From positions 1 to 64,000 of the forward strand of contig NZ_JAZKUD010000008.1 in NCBI RefSeq assembly GCF_036625275.1: 64,000 bases of DNA. Reading direction: 5' to 3'. Below, in pieces: positions 8,446-16,612 of this stretch. The notes under the pieces are model-generated. The model did no database searches, was not told where the DNA came from, and worked only from the letters and a program-made list of their open reading frames with translations. This DNA comes from Accumulibacter sp036625275 (GTDB lineage: Bacteria; Pseudomonadota; Gammaproteobacteria; Burkholderiales; Rhodocyclaceae). The first letter of the stretch is position 1; the number at the start of each line of letters is the position of its first letter. The position numbers and the translations under genes are program-made.

Positions 8446-9286
8446 TCGAATAGCGAAAAGTCAGTCTCGCCAGCTTGTCGCTGTAATCACGCCACAAGGT
8501 GACGCTGTAGACCAGGAAAATCACATCGAGGACCAGTGCGCTGACCAGATACCAAGGGCCGCTCATTCCCAGGGTGTAGGGCAACACCGTTGCGGCAGTG
8601 AGCATGACCACGTACAGCAGGCTGTGCAGGCAGGTGAAGCGAATGCCATGGGTTACCGGCAGCATCGGCAGGCCCGACTTGGCGTAGTCGGCACAACGGT
8701 AACACGCGAGCGCCCAGAAATGGGGCGGCGTCCAAATGAAAATGATCAGGAAGAGGACCAGCGCCTCGGGACCCACCTGACCGGTGATCGCCGTCCAGCC
8801 CAGGAGCGGCGGCATGGCACCGGAGGCTCCCCCGATGACGATGTTCATCGGTGTCGCCGGTTTCAGCAGCACCGTATAAACCAAGGCGTAGCCGAGAAAG
8901 GTGGCCAGCGTCAGCCACATCGTCAGGGGATTGACAAAGCTGTGCAGGATCCACAATCCGAGACTGCCGACGAGAGTCGCCAAGGTCAGGGTTTCCGTGG
9001 ACGAGACTTCTCCACGCACCGTCGGGCGCGCGCGCGTGCGCGCCATCAACGAATCGATATGCTTTTCGATCAGGCAGTTGATTGCTGCCGCAGCACCAGC
9101 GACCAGCGCAATCCCCACGGATGCCGAGACAAAAAGCCCGAATGGCGGAAATGATGGCGTGGCAAGAAACATCCCGATCATGGCTGTAAACACGATCAGG
9201 CTGTTGACCCGCGGCTTGCACAACTCGAAGAAAGCACCCAGGCGTTGTCCGGCCGAACGACGGGAGCTTGTGCTGATAGCGGCCAT
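8390..9286 (-). CDS. ctaB: Protoheme IX farnesyltransferase (heme O synthase)
   Basis: This enzyme (also called CyoE) farnesylates heme b to heme O, the precursor of heme A for cytochrome oxidase. It is a 298-residue UbiA-family membrane protein with about nine helices. The first polyprenyl-diphosphate motif is the betaproteobacterial variant INCLIEKHIDSLMARTRARP, and a second Asp-rich loop (YRCADYAKSGLPML) follows IFIWTPPHFWALA. In many relatives it follows ctaA at the end of the oxidase operon. Here it is on the opposite strand upstream of coxB, and no ctaA is nearby. Confidence 0.95.
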   Translation of the reverse strand: MAAISTSSRRSAGQRLGAFFELCKPRVNSLIVFTAMIGMFLATPSFPPFGLFVSASVGIALVAGAAAAINCLIEKHIDSLMARTRARPTVRGEVSSTETLTLATLVGSLGLWILHSFVNPLTMWLTLATFLGYALVYTVLLKPATPMNIVIGGASGAMPPLLGWTAITGQVGPEALVLFLIIFIWTPPHFWALACYRCADYAKSGLPMLPVTHGIRFTCLHSLLYVVMLTAATVLPYTLGMSGPWYLVSALVLDVIFLVYSVTLWRDYSDKLARLTFRYSIIYLTLLFAALLADHFLY

Positions 9287-9438
9287 ATCTTACTGTTTTC
9301 TCCGACCCGTGGTCTTTCGGCGGGGTTCCTTGGCAGGTCCCCCCTTGCATGTCCGGTCTGCCCGGCTAGCGCGTTGTGATTCCACTGGAACGGGTAGCGA
9401 AGCACCCGCCCGTAGACAGCAGAAACGATGAAGTGCCT

Positions 9439-9942
9439 TCAATTTGTCTCCTTATAGTTCTTGTCGGGCCAGGCAGCACCGAGAATTTGTTTCAGCTCTG
9501 CGGCAAGCACCCTTTTCTGCTCTTCGGTCAACATGCGACCGACTTCGACCTCTCGGCCATGCGAGCGAATCAGCAAGCGATGACTCCCTTGTCCCGGATA
9601 CCTGACATACTGCAGTTGCACCCAGTACGGCCGAAACTCGTGGCGCTCTGCCAGCCCGCCCCGTCGGGTTTCAATCGTCAGTTGCCCCGATGCCAGCGCA
9701 ATTCTCTCGAAATCTTCTGCCGTTTTCTCGCAACATCGCAACGCCCACCACAGCAGCGCAAGCTCGAAGCCGGTAAACGGCAGAATCGGCCAAGCACCGA
9801 AATACGAAAAAACCAACGCGATCGTGCCCGAAACCACCACCATGGCACCAAACACCCGCTTGCGATCAATCACCGAAAGAGACCGGTTCGGGCGTGCCAC
9901 CCACGTTCGTCCTGCCACTGTCCGGGTTGCCACCAGGCTCAT
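9439..9942 (-). CDS. DUF2244 integral membrane protein
   Basis: A 167-residue protein of the DUF2244 family, from MSLVATRTVAG. It has two adjacent transmembrane helices (about residues 28-70) joined by a short turn, then a soluble C-terminal half with the typical ...WVQLQYVRYPGQ...LLIRSHGREVEVGRML pattern. The family commonly sits beside cytochrome c oxidase genes, as here, and its function is unknown. The frame is open 20 codons upstream and that extension would run into a predicted FNR box, so the internal start is preferred. Confidence 0.8.
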   Translation of the reverse strand: MSLVATRTVAGRTWVARPNRSLSVIDRKRVFGAMVVVSGTIALVFSYFGAWPILPFTGFELALLWWALRCCEKTAEDFERIALASGQLTIETRRGGLAERHEFRPYWVQLQYVRYPGQGSHRLLIRSHGREVEVGRMLTEEQKRVLAAELKQILGAAWPDKNYKETN

Positions 9943-9988
9943 CAATCCCCTCCTCAATGGCCAGCTTCCCCGAACAGTCTGGCTGGAC

Positions 9989-10002
9989 TTGATACAAATC
10001 AA
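9989..10002. promoter_or_regulatory. FNR/Anr-type box 1
   Basis: TTGATACAAATCAA is an exact match to the FNR-family consensus TTGAT-N4-ATCAA. It lies 47 bp upstream of the DUF2244 start and 271 bp upstream of coxB. Confidence 0.7.
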
Positions 10003-10115
10003 GGTATCGGTCGCGAAATTCTAGCACGGGGCCACACTTTGTTGGCAACGGGCTCCCCCACATTGTGTTATTCGTATCGTCATTCGTTGTCTTTCCTGTT
10101 TTTTTTAGTGGCCAA

Positions 10116-10129
10116 TTGATCCATATCAA
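10116..10129. promoter_or_regulatory. FNR/Anr-type box 2
   Basis: TTGATCCATATCAA is a second exact match to the FNR-family consensus, 143 bp upstream of the coxB start. Two perfect boxes in one spacer are unlikely by chance and point to oxygen-dependent control of the oxidase cluster. Confidence 0.72.
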
Positions 10130-10171
10130 TTTATTGTGATAGCCTTCGCGGTTGGTGAAAAACTGGAACAG

Positions 10172-10192
10172 GGGCTCGCACGAGCCCTTTTT
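10172..10192 (+). terminator. Intrinsic-terminator-like hairpin in the coxB leader
   Basis: GGGCTC-GCAC-GAGCCC followed by TTTTT has the form of a rho-independent terminator on the plus strand. No plus-strand gene lies between mpl (ending at 8445) and coxB, so it would act on a leader transcript or a small RNA. Confidence 0.6.
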
Positions 10193-10272
10193 GGTAGATT
10201 TTTCGAATGCATCAAGTCTATCCGCCGATGCAGTTCCGCGCGGCAAATGCACTTGATGGGGAGAGGGAGAAG

Positions 10273-11439
10273 ATGTCACGATACTCAAACAAGAACCGCT
10301 ACCTGAATCGTTTGCGACTGGCCAAGGCCGGGCTGTTTGCCGGGTTGCTCGGCATCCTCAGCGGCGCCGCGAACGCTGCCTGGCAACTCAATCTGCAAGA
10401 ACCCGTGACCGCCGCAGCCAAGCGCGTCTATGACCTCCACACCCTGCTCACCTGGGTGATCTTCGCCATTTTTGTCGGGGTCTTTGCGGTAGTTGCCTAT
10501 TCGCTGGTCTTTCACCGCAGATCCAGGGGCCACAAGGCGGCTGACTTTCATGACAATACCACGGTGGAACTGGCCTGGACCATCGTTCCGGCGCTGATTC
10601 TGATCGCAATCGCCTTCCCGGCCACGTCGGCCCTGGTCAACATGCGTGACACCTCGCAACCCGATCTGACCGTCAAGGTTACGGGCTACCAGTGGAAGTG
10701 GGGCTACGAATACCTCACTGGTGACGCCGCCGGAGTCAAGTTCATGAGTGTGCTTTCCACCCCGCGCGAGCAGATCGAAAACAAGGCACCCAAGGGCGAG
10801 CACTATTTGCTGGAAGTCGATCGCCCACTGGTGGTACCGGTCGGAAAAAAGGTGCGCATTCTCACGACGGCGACCGATGTGATCCACAACTGGTCGGTTC
10901 CGGCCTTCGCCGTAAAGACCGACGCGGTCCCTGGTTTCCTGCGCGATACCTGGTTTCGTGCGGACAAGGAAGGCACTTACCGCGGCCAATGCTCGGAGCT
11001 CTGCGGCAAGGACCACGGCTTCATGCCGGTGGTGGTCGAGGTCGTCTCCGAGGAAAAGTATGCTGCCTGGGTTGCCGATCAGAAGCAACAGATGGCTGCG
11101 GCTGCGGATGATCCGAACAAGATCTGGAAGCTCGATGAACTGGTTGCCCGCGGCGAGAAGGTTTATACGGCCAACTGTGCTTCCTGCCACCAGGCGAATG
11201 GGCAGGGATTGCCCCCCGTGTTTCCCGCCCTGGACGGATCGAAGATTGTCAAGGGCCCGAAAGAGGGTCATCTCGACATCGTCATCAACGGTAAAGCGGG
11301 TACTGCCATGGCAGCCTACGGCCCACAGTTGGGTGATACGGATATCGCAGCCGTTGTAGCCTACGAGCGGAACGCATGGAACAATCAACTCGGCGAAGTC
11401 ATTCAACCCGCCGAAGTCAAGGCACGTCGCGGCAAGTGA
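10273..11439 (+). CDS. coxB: Cytochrome c oxidase subunit II fused to cytochrome c (caa3 type)
   Basis: CoxB receives electrons at the binuclear CuA centre and passes them to heme a in subunit I. The 388-residue protein has a signal peptide (ending near SGAANA), two transmembrane helices and the cupredoxin domain. CuA ligands are His205 (VIHNW) and the C240-SEL-C244-x3-H248-x2-M251 motif. A cytochrome c domain is fused at the C-terminus, with the heme site C302-AS-C305-H306 and a distal Met near the end. The ATG at 10273 follows a GAGAGGGAGAAG ribosome site; the frame is open upstream but without such a site. First gene of the oxidase operon. Confidence 0.96.
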   Translation: MSRYSNKNRYLNRLRLAKAGLFAGLLGILSGAANAAWQLNLQEPVTAAAKRVYDLHTLLTWVIFAIFVGVFAVVAYSLVFHRRSRGHKAADFHDNTTVELAWTIVPALILIAIAFPATSALVNMRDTSQPDLTVKVTGYQWKWGYEYLTGDAAGVKFMSVLSTPREQIENKAPKGEHYLLEVDRPLVVPVGKKVRILTTATDVIHNWSVPAFAVKTDAVPGFLRDTWFRADKEGTYRGQCSELCGKDHGFMPVVVEVVSEEKYAAWVADQKQQMAAAADDPNKIWKLDELVARGEKVYTANCASCHQANGQGLPPVFPALDGSKIVKGPKEGHLDIVINGKAGTAMAAYGPQLGDTDIAAVVAYERNAWNNQLGEVIQPAEVKARRGK

Positions 11440-11470
11440 TCGCGCTACCGGCCCTCAGGAGAAACTGATT

Positions 11471-13084
11471 ATGCAAGCCACGCACACTGCCGGACATGCC
11501 GGCGACCATCATCATGACGACCATGCCCACTATCCAAGCGGCTGGAAACGCTGGGTGACGACCACCAACCATAAGGATATCGGTTCGATGTACCTGTGGT
11601 TCAGCTTCGTGATGTTCCTCGTTGGCGGCGCGATGTCACTCATCATTCGCGCTGAACTGTTCTCCCCTGGACTCCAGTACGTGTCCCCGGAGTTCTACAA
11701 CCAGATGCTGACCCTGCACGCCCTGATCATGGTCTTCGGGGCGATCATGCCGGCTTTCGTCGGCTTCGCCAACTGGATGATCCCAATGATGATCGGGGCA
11801 TCCGACATGGCATTCGCGCGGATGAACAACTGGAGTTTCTGGTTGCTGCCGCCAGCCGCCATTCTGCTATCGGTGTCAATATTCGTGCCAGGAGGCGCCG
11901 CCGGAACCGGTTGGACCCTCTACCCCCCACTGTCGGTACAAATGGGGATAGGAATGGACATGACCATCTTTGCGGTCCACATCCTTGGCATGTCGTCGAT
12001 CATGGGTTCGATCAACATCGTCACCACCATTCTCAACCTGCGCGCGCCCGGCATGACCCTGATGAAAATGCCGTTGTTCTGTTGGACCTGGCTGGTTACG
12101 GGCTTCCTGCTGATCGCGTCAATGCCGATCCTGGCGGGTGCGGTGACCATGCTCCTGACCGATCGTCACTTCGGGACCACTTTTTTCAATGCGGCCGGCG
12201 GGGGCGATCCGGTACTTTTTCAGCACATTTTCTGGTTTTTCGGCCATCCCGAAGTCTATATCATCGCTTTGCCCGCCTTCGGCGTCGTTTCCCATGTAAT
12301 CCCGGCTTTCTCGCGCAAGCATCTGTTCGGCTATGCTTCAATGGTCTATGCAATTGCCGCAATTGGCCTGATCTCCTTCTTCGTCTGGGCGCACCACATG
12401 TATGTAACGGGCATTCCGCTCACGGGACAGCTCTACTTCATGTATGCAACGATGCTCATCGCCGTGCCGACAGGAGTGAAGGTCTTCAATTGGGTCACCA
12501 CCATGTGGCGAGGGTCGCTGACCTTTGAAACCCCGATGTTGTTTGCCCTTGGTTTTCTTGTGCTGTTCACCATTGGCGGCCTGACCGGGCTGGTACTGGC
12601 GATCACGGCGGTAGACATCCAGTTGCAGGATACCTATTATGTCGTAGCCCACTTTCACTACGTCATGGTGGCTGGAGCGCTTTTCTCTGCCTATGCCGGC
12701 CTCTATTTCTGGTTACCGAAGTGGACCGGTCACATGTACAACGAAGGTTTGGGGAAACTGCACTTCTGGCTGTCGATCATTTTCTTCAACATCGCCTTTT
12801 TCCCGCAACACTTCCTTGGTCTGGCGGGCATGCCGCGTCGGATTCCCGACTATTCGCAGCAGTTCGCAGATTTCAACGTGATCTCCAGCGTTGGCGCCTT
12901 CGGCTTCGGTGTAAGTCAGTTGCTGGTCCTGATCATCGTCTTCCAGGCCTTGAAAGGGGGCGCCAAGGCAGAAAGCCGGCCCTGGGATGGCGCGCATGGA
13001 CTGGAGTGGACAGTGCCTTCGCCTGCCCCGTACCATACGTTTGAAGATCCGCCAGCATTTAATGCGGCTGAGGCGCATACATGA
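11471..13084 (+). CDS. coxA: Cytochrome c oxidase subunit I
   Basis: CoxA (CtaD) holds heme a and the heme a3-CuB site where oxygen is reduced, and pumps protons. It has 537 residues with twelve predicted helices and a His-rich N-terminus (HHHDDHAHYPSGW). The cross-linked CuB His-Tyr pair is in H259-PEVY263, the other two CuB ligands are H308 and H309 (AHHMYVTG), and the heme a/a3 ligands lie in VAHFHYVMVAG. The K- and D-channel regions look intact. The stop overlaps the start of the next small ORF by 4 bp. Confidence 0.97.
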   Translation: MQATHTAGHAGDHHHDDHAHYPSGWKRWVTTTNHKDIGSMYLWFSFVMFLVGGAMSLIIRAELFSPGLQYVSPEFYNQMLTLHALIMVFGAIMPAFVGFANWMIPMMIGASDMAFARMNNWSFWLLPPAAILLSVSIFVPGGAAGTGWTLYPPLSVQMGIGMDMTIFAVHILGMSSIMGSINIVTTILNLRAPGMTLMKMPLFCWTWLVTGFLLIASMPILAGAVTMLLTDRHFGTTFFNAAGGGDPVLFQHIFWFFGHPEVYIIALPAFGVVSHVIPAFSRKHLFGYASMVYAIAAIGLISFFVWAHHMYVTGIPLTGQLYFMYATMLIAVPTGVKVFNWVTTMWRGSLTFETPMLFALGFLVLFTIGGLTGLVLAITAVDIQLQDTYYVVAHFHYVMVAGALFSAYAGLYFWLPKWTGHMYNEGLGKLHFWLSIIFFNIAFFPQHFLGLAGMPRRIPDYSQQFADFNVISSVGAFGFGVSQLLVLIIVFQALKGGAKAESRPWDGAHGLEWTVPSPAPYHTFEDPPAFNAAEAHT

Positions 13085-13200
13085 CCCGCAACTTATCGTC
13101 ACGCGAACAGGGCAGCCGCCGCATCGCGGTCGGCCTCGCCCTGTTTGCAACCGCTGTCTTTCTTAGCTTCATCATCCGTCAATGGATCGCCAGCAGTTGA
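13081..13200 (+). CDS. Cytochrome oxidase small assembly protein (39 aa)
   Basis: A 39-residue single-helix membrane protein (MTRNLSSREQGSRRIAVGLA then a hydrophobic stretch to IASS). It starts in an ATGA overlap with the coxA stop and ends 19 bp inside the ctaG gene in another frame, so it is tightly coupled to both. Position, size and the basic N-terminus followed by one helix match the tiny 'cytochrome oxidase small assembly protein' annotated between ctaD and ctaG in betaproteobacteria. It is short enough to be missed by automatic gene calling. Its role is presumed oxidase biogenesis. Confidence 0.78.
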   Translation: MTRNLSSREQGSRRIAVGLALFATAVFLSFIIRQWIASS

Positions 13201-13805
13201 ATCCTGAATCCGGCCCACTGGCAGCAACTGCTGCCGACACCCAGCGGCGGGCAGTCAGTCATGCCCACACCGCTGCGGTCATGCTGACTGTCGTGGCCGG
13301 CAGCCTGCTGTTTGTTGCCGCACAGCCGCGGCTATACCGGGCCTTTTGCGAATGGACCGGCCTGTACGACATCGACCGTGCAGAACAGCTTGCGCGGCCA
13401 TCACTCCCGGGGCGGCCCGTGACCCTGGAGTTTGATGCCAACAGTCATGAGAACGGGCTGCTCTTTCGCCCACAAACGAACAGCCTCACGACCAAGACTG
13501 GCGAGATCGTGCACGTGGTCTATCGAGTCGAGAATACGCGCAACAGCACAGTGGTCGGACAAGCGGTTCCCAGCTATGGCCCGCAGCATGCAGGCAGCTA
13601 CGTGAAGAAACTTGAATGCTTTTGCTTCAAGCAGCAAACGTTTGCTCCGCACGAGGTCCGCGAAATGAACGTCGTGTTCCTGCTTGATTCAAAATTGCCA
13701 GATGACGTGGGTACGGTCACACTTTCATATACTTTCTTCGAAGTACCCGTACCAACGGGCGGCAGTGCGAATTCATCGCCGGCACGCGAGGAAAACCGGA
13801 CGTGA
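13182..13805 (+). CDS. ctaG: Cytochrome c oxidase assembly protein Cox11/CtaG
   Basis: CtaG delivers copper to the CuB site of subunit I. It has 207 residues: one N-terminal transmembrane helix (about residues 27-46) and a periplasmic immunoglobulin-like domain. The copper-binding motif ECFCFKQQTF carries the conserved CFCF cysteines, followed by the DVGTVTLSYTFFEV strand typical of the family. The start lies within the 3' end of the small assembly-protein ORF, and the stop overlaps the DUF2970 start. Confidence 0.93.
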   Translation: MDRQQLNPESGPLAATAADTQRRAVSHAHTAAVMLTVVAGSLLFVAAQPRLYRAFCEWTGLYDIDRAEQLARPSLPGRPVTLEFDANSHENGLLFRPQTNSLTTKTGEIVHVVYRVENTRNSTVVGQAVPSYGPQHAGSYVKKLECFCFKQQTFAPHEVREMNVVFLLDSKLPDDVGTVTLSYTFFEVPVPTGGSANSSPAREENRT

Positions 13806-14020
13806 ATGATGTGGTCGTGAATCCACAACCGCCGAAGGACGGGTTGTTTCGTACCATTCGTACGGTTGCCTGGGCGCTGTTGGGGATACGCGGACACAAA
13901 CCGTACACGCACGATGCGCCACCGTTATCGCCGGTGAAGTTGCTGATCACAGCGCTCGCTTTCATGCTGGTTTTTGTGCTTTCACTGGTCAGCGTGGCCA
14001 TTTACATCAGTCGTCATTGA
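13802..14020 (+). CDS. DUF2970 small membrane protein
   Basis: A 72-residue protein with a soluble N-terminal segment containing VAWALLGIRG and one C-terminal transmembrane helix (ALAFMLVFVLSLVSVAIYI). This matches DUF2970, a family found between ctaG and coxC in betaproteobacterial oxidase operons. The start overlaps the ctaG stop by 4 bp. The function is unknown; an accessory role in oxidase assembly is inferred from context. Confidence 0.85.
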   Translation: MNDVVVNPQPPKDGLFRTIRTVAWALLGIRGHKPYTHDAPPLSPVKLLITALAFMLVFVLSLVSVAIYISRH

Positions 14021-14080
14021 TCGGACGCATGAGAAAAAAGTAACAGAACCATAACGACAAATGATTTGGAGGGAATCAAA

Positions 14081-14935
14081 ATGAGTCACCCCGCATCAGC
14101 TAGCCGCTATTTCGTTCCCGAGCCTTCGCACTGGCCGGTGGTTGGGTCGCTTGCCTTGCTCTTGCTGGCAACCGGCGCCATTCTGACGTTTAACTCGATT
14201 GCTTACGGCGCTTATTTTCTGTTCGGTGGGTTTGCCGTTCTGACGGTCATGCTGTTTGGCTGGTTTGGACGCGTGATTGGTGAATCCGAAGGCCAACGCT
14301 ATAACCTGCAGGTGGATCGTTCCTTCCGTTGGTCGATGGCCTGGTTTATCTTTTCGGAGGTGATGTTCTTCGCTGCCTTCTTTGGCGCCCTCTTCTATGT
14401 TCGCGTTCTGTCGATTCCTGACCTGGCCAGTGCAGATCAGGCAGCGCTTTGGGAAGGCTTCAAAAATCAATGGCCAACAGCCGGTCCTGCGGCCAAGGAC
14501 GCGTTCACGCCGATGCATGCATGGGGCATCCCGGCGATCAATACCCTGCTGCTGCTGAGTTCGGGAGCAACGGTGACCTGGGCGCACTGGGGATTGGTCG
14601 CCAACAAGCGGCAGCAGTTGATCATCGGTCTGTTCCTGACCGTGCTGCTTGGCCTGCTCTTTCTTGGCCTGCAGGTGTACGAATACCGTGAAGCCTATAG
14701 CCACTTCAACCTCAAGATGACCACAGGTGTGTACGGTTCAACCTTTTACATGTTGACCGGTTTCCACGGTTTTCATGTGACGCTCGGTGCGACGATGTTG
14801 ATCGTGATTCTTTTGCGGGCAATGAAGGGGCATTTCACTCCCGAGCGACACTTTGCCTTTGAAGCCGTTGCCTGGTACTGGCACTTTGTGGACGTCGTCT
14901 GGCTCGGCTTGTTCGTCGTCGTTTATTGGCTGTAA
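14081..14935 (+). CDS. coxC: Cytochrome c oxidase subunit III
   Basis: CoxC is the seven-helix subunit III that stabilises the oxidase and sustains proton uptake. It has 284 residues from MSHPASASRYF, preceded by a strong GGAGGG ribosome site at 14069-14074. Conserved features include FGWFGRVIGESEG, FRWSMAWFIFSEVMFFAAFFG with its lipid-binding Glu, FYMLTGFHGFHVTLG, and the C-terminal WYWHFVDVVWLGLFVVVYWL. It closes the structural part of the cluster and is followed by a GC-rich hairpin. Confidence 0.96.
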   Translation: MSHPASASRYFVPEPSHWPVVGSLALLLLATGAILTFNSIAYGAYFLFGGFAVLTVMLFGWFGRVIGESEGQRYNLQVDRSFRWSMAWFIFSEVMFFAAFFGALFYVRVLSIPDLASADQAALWEGFKNQWPTAGPAAKDAFTPMHAWGIPAINTLLLLSSGATVTWAHWGLVANKRQQLIIGLFLTVLLGLLFLGLQVYEYREAYSHFNLKMTTGVYGSTFYMLTGFHGFHVTLGATMLIVILLRAMKGHFTPERHFAFEAVAWYWHFVDVVWLGLFVVVYWL

Positions 14936-14952
14936 CTTCTTCCCTCCGGCAC

Positions 14953-14981
14953 GTGGCGCACCAAGCGAAGCGGTGCGCCAC
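14953..14981. terminator. GC-rich hairpin between coxC and DUF2909
   Basis: A perfect 10-bp stem, GTGGCGCACC with GGTGCGCCAC around a 9-base loop, between convergent genes. There is no T-run on either side, so it may act as an RNA-stabilising end or need Rho. Confidence 0.5.
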
Positions 14982-15009
14982 CCATGCCACCCATGACTTC
15001 TCGCCGTCA

Positions 15010-15207
15010 TTACAGGCGGTCAACAATCCAGCCAAACCAGTGCGCAGCCATCAGGAGTAGAAATAGCCCGAACGAAAGGCCGACTCGCAAGGACAGTGCC
15101 TTGACCGCTCTGTTCTTGTCTGGACCGTGATCGCGATAGATATAGACCAGAGCGCTGCCGAGACTGGCGATGATCCCGATCAGCATCAGCACGACAAAGA
15201 TGCGCAT
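15010..15207 (-). CDS. DUF2909 (twin transmembrane) protein
   Basis: A 65-residue protein with two hydrophobic helices separated by a charged loop (YRDHGPDKNRAVKALSLRV). This is the layout of DUF2909, a family characteristically near SURF1 and coxC in betaproteobacteria. It is read opposite to the flanking oxidase genes, and the family commonly has this orientation. The function is unknown. Confidence 0.83.
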   Translation of the reverse strand: MRIFVVLMLIGIIASLGSALVYIYRDHGPDKNRAVKALSLRVGLSFGLFLLLMAAHWFGWIVDRL

Positions 15208-15296
15208 GCATTCTCCTTCTGAAATACCGCAGTCTATACCCTATCTAAGGCGCGCGGTTCGCATACGACAACAACCTGGGCACAGCCGTTCTGCCG

Positions 15297-15995
15297 ATGT
15301 CGATCTTCCCCTTCAAGCGCGTACCTCTGCGCCTGCTGTTGGTCATTCTGGTCGTTCTGACGTGCCTCGCCATGTCCCGCCTGCAGATCTGGCGTGCGGA
15401 AACTCGGGGCGAACGCTTTGCACGCGAGCAGACCGCCTTGGTCTCGACACCCATCATTTTGTCGGCGCAGCAGCGCGACCTCAAGAGTCTGATCGACAGG
15501 GCGGCGACCGCACGCGGTCACTGGCTTACCGAGAAAACCATCTTTCTCGATAACAAGATCTATCGCAGCCGCCCCGGCTATCATGTGCTCACGCCTTTAC
15601 AATTGTCGGGCAGCAGCTCCGTCGTCCTGGTCAACCGCGGCTGGATCCCGGCACCGCGACTACGCTCGGAGGTTCCATCCATTGCTTCACCGACAGGTGA
15701 AATCGAGATTGTCGGAGTGGCTCGGCACTTTGAAACCAGGATATTCGAACTGCAGAACACCTTGCCGGAAGGACCCATCTGGCAACATGTACGGGAAGCG
15801 GATTATCGCCAGATCAGTGGCCTGGACGCGTTACCGGTGATTCTGATGCAAACGTCCGCCAACGGCGATGGCCTGATCCGTGATTGGGCCTCGCCTGACA
15901 ATCCGGCGATGAAACACTATGGCTACGCGGCAATGTGGCTGGTTTTCGCGCTCATGGCTGCAGTGTACGGCTTCCTTGCAAGGACCACACCATGA
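15297..15995 (+). CDS. SURF1-family cytochrome oxidase biogenesis protein
   Basis: SURF1 (Shy1) helps insert heme a into subunit I. The 232-residue protein has the family plan: an N-terminal helix (residues 10-27), a periplasmic domain and a C-terminal helix (YGYAAMWLVFALMAAVYGF). Conserved segments are RSRPGYHVLTPLQL, VLVNRGWIPAPRLR and the MKHYGYAAMW run entering the second helix. Its stop overlaps the next gene's start by 4 bp. Confidence 0.92.
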   Translation: MSIFPFKRVPLRLLLVILVVLTCLAMSRLQIWRAETRGERFAREQTALVSTPIILSAQQRDLKSLIDRAATARGHWLTEKTIFLDNKIYRSRPGYHVLTPLQLSGSSSVVLVNRGWIPAPRLRSEVPSIASPTGEIEIVGVARHFETRIFELQNTLPEGPIWQHVREADYRQISGLDALPVILMQTSANGDGLIRDWASPDNPAMKHYGYAAMWLVFALMAAVYGFLARTTP

Positions 15996-16609
15996 CCTTA
16001 GAGAAACAGGCGGGACAGAATGTCCCCTTGGGCCAATCACCGGCTTCCGTTGCCACAGCTTCGAACCCGACCAAGGGTCGGCTGATACTGCTGGCGATCG
16101 TTGCGATCAGCGCATTGCCGCTTCTTGCCGCGCTGTATTTTCGCTACGTCTCACCGCCGGAGGTCAAGGCAACGGTTGGTCTGCCACTTGAGCCTGTGGC
16201 GCTTCCGTTTGAATTCCTGCAAAGCACCGATGGAAGCCGCCTGGAGCATCGGGAAGTCAGCGGCAAGTGGCTGGTGATTTTTGCGGCCCCCGGCAGTTGC
16301 GATGAACGGTGCCAGCACACACTGTATCTGACGCGGCAGGCACGCACTGCACAGGGACGCAATATGGAACGGATCGACCGCCTTTGGCTGATCACTGATG
16401 CCACACCACCAGCCGCGACGCTGCTGGCGGCTCACCCTGACCTGGTTCTGGTTCACGCGACAGACGCCAAGCTGATGGACCTTCTCGGGGGAGCTGAAAG
16501 CCGCCATATCAATCTGGTAGACCGACGTGGCCTGGTGGTCTTTCGCTACCCGGACAACCCTGATCCAACGGCCTTCATCCGCGAACTCGGCAAGCTGGTC
16601 AAGTTATGA
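15992..16609 (+). CDS. Membrane-anchored thioredoxin-fold protein of the oxidase cluster
   Basis: A 205-residue protein with a cytoplasmic N-terminus, one transmembrane helix (about residues 30-52) and a periplasmic thioredoxin-like domain. A CDERC pair (C-x3-C, as in Sco copper chaperones) follows WLVIFAAPGS. Relatives sit between SURF1 and ctaA and are annotated as hypothetical or Sco-like. A second conserved Sco histidine near RHINLVDRRG would fit copper binding. Start chosen at the ATGA overlap with SURF1. No ctaA follows; rpoH on the other strand begins 3 bp after the stop. Confidence 0.82.
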   Translation: MTLEKQAGQNVPLGQSPASVATASNPTKGRLILLAIVAISALPLLAALYFRYVSPPEVKATVGLPLEPVALPFEFLQSTDGSRLEHREVSGKWLVIFAAPGSCDERCQHTLYLTRQARTAQGRNMERIDRLWLITDATPPAATLLAAHPDLVLVHATDAKLMDLLGGAESRHINLVDRRGLVVFRYPDNPDPTAFIRELGKLVKL

Positions 16610-16612
16610 CCG

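Larger units (their letters stand above)
9943..10272. other. 330-bp divergent spacer before coxB
   Basis: No protein gene is visible here. The spacer contains two perfect TTGAT-N4-ATCAA boxes, a T8 run (10099-10106) and a hairpin followed by T5, 80 bp before coxB. The lack of any upstream plus-strand gene makes the hairpin a candidate leader attenuator or the end of a small RNA. Confidence 0.6.
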
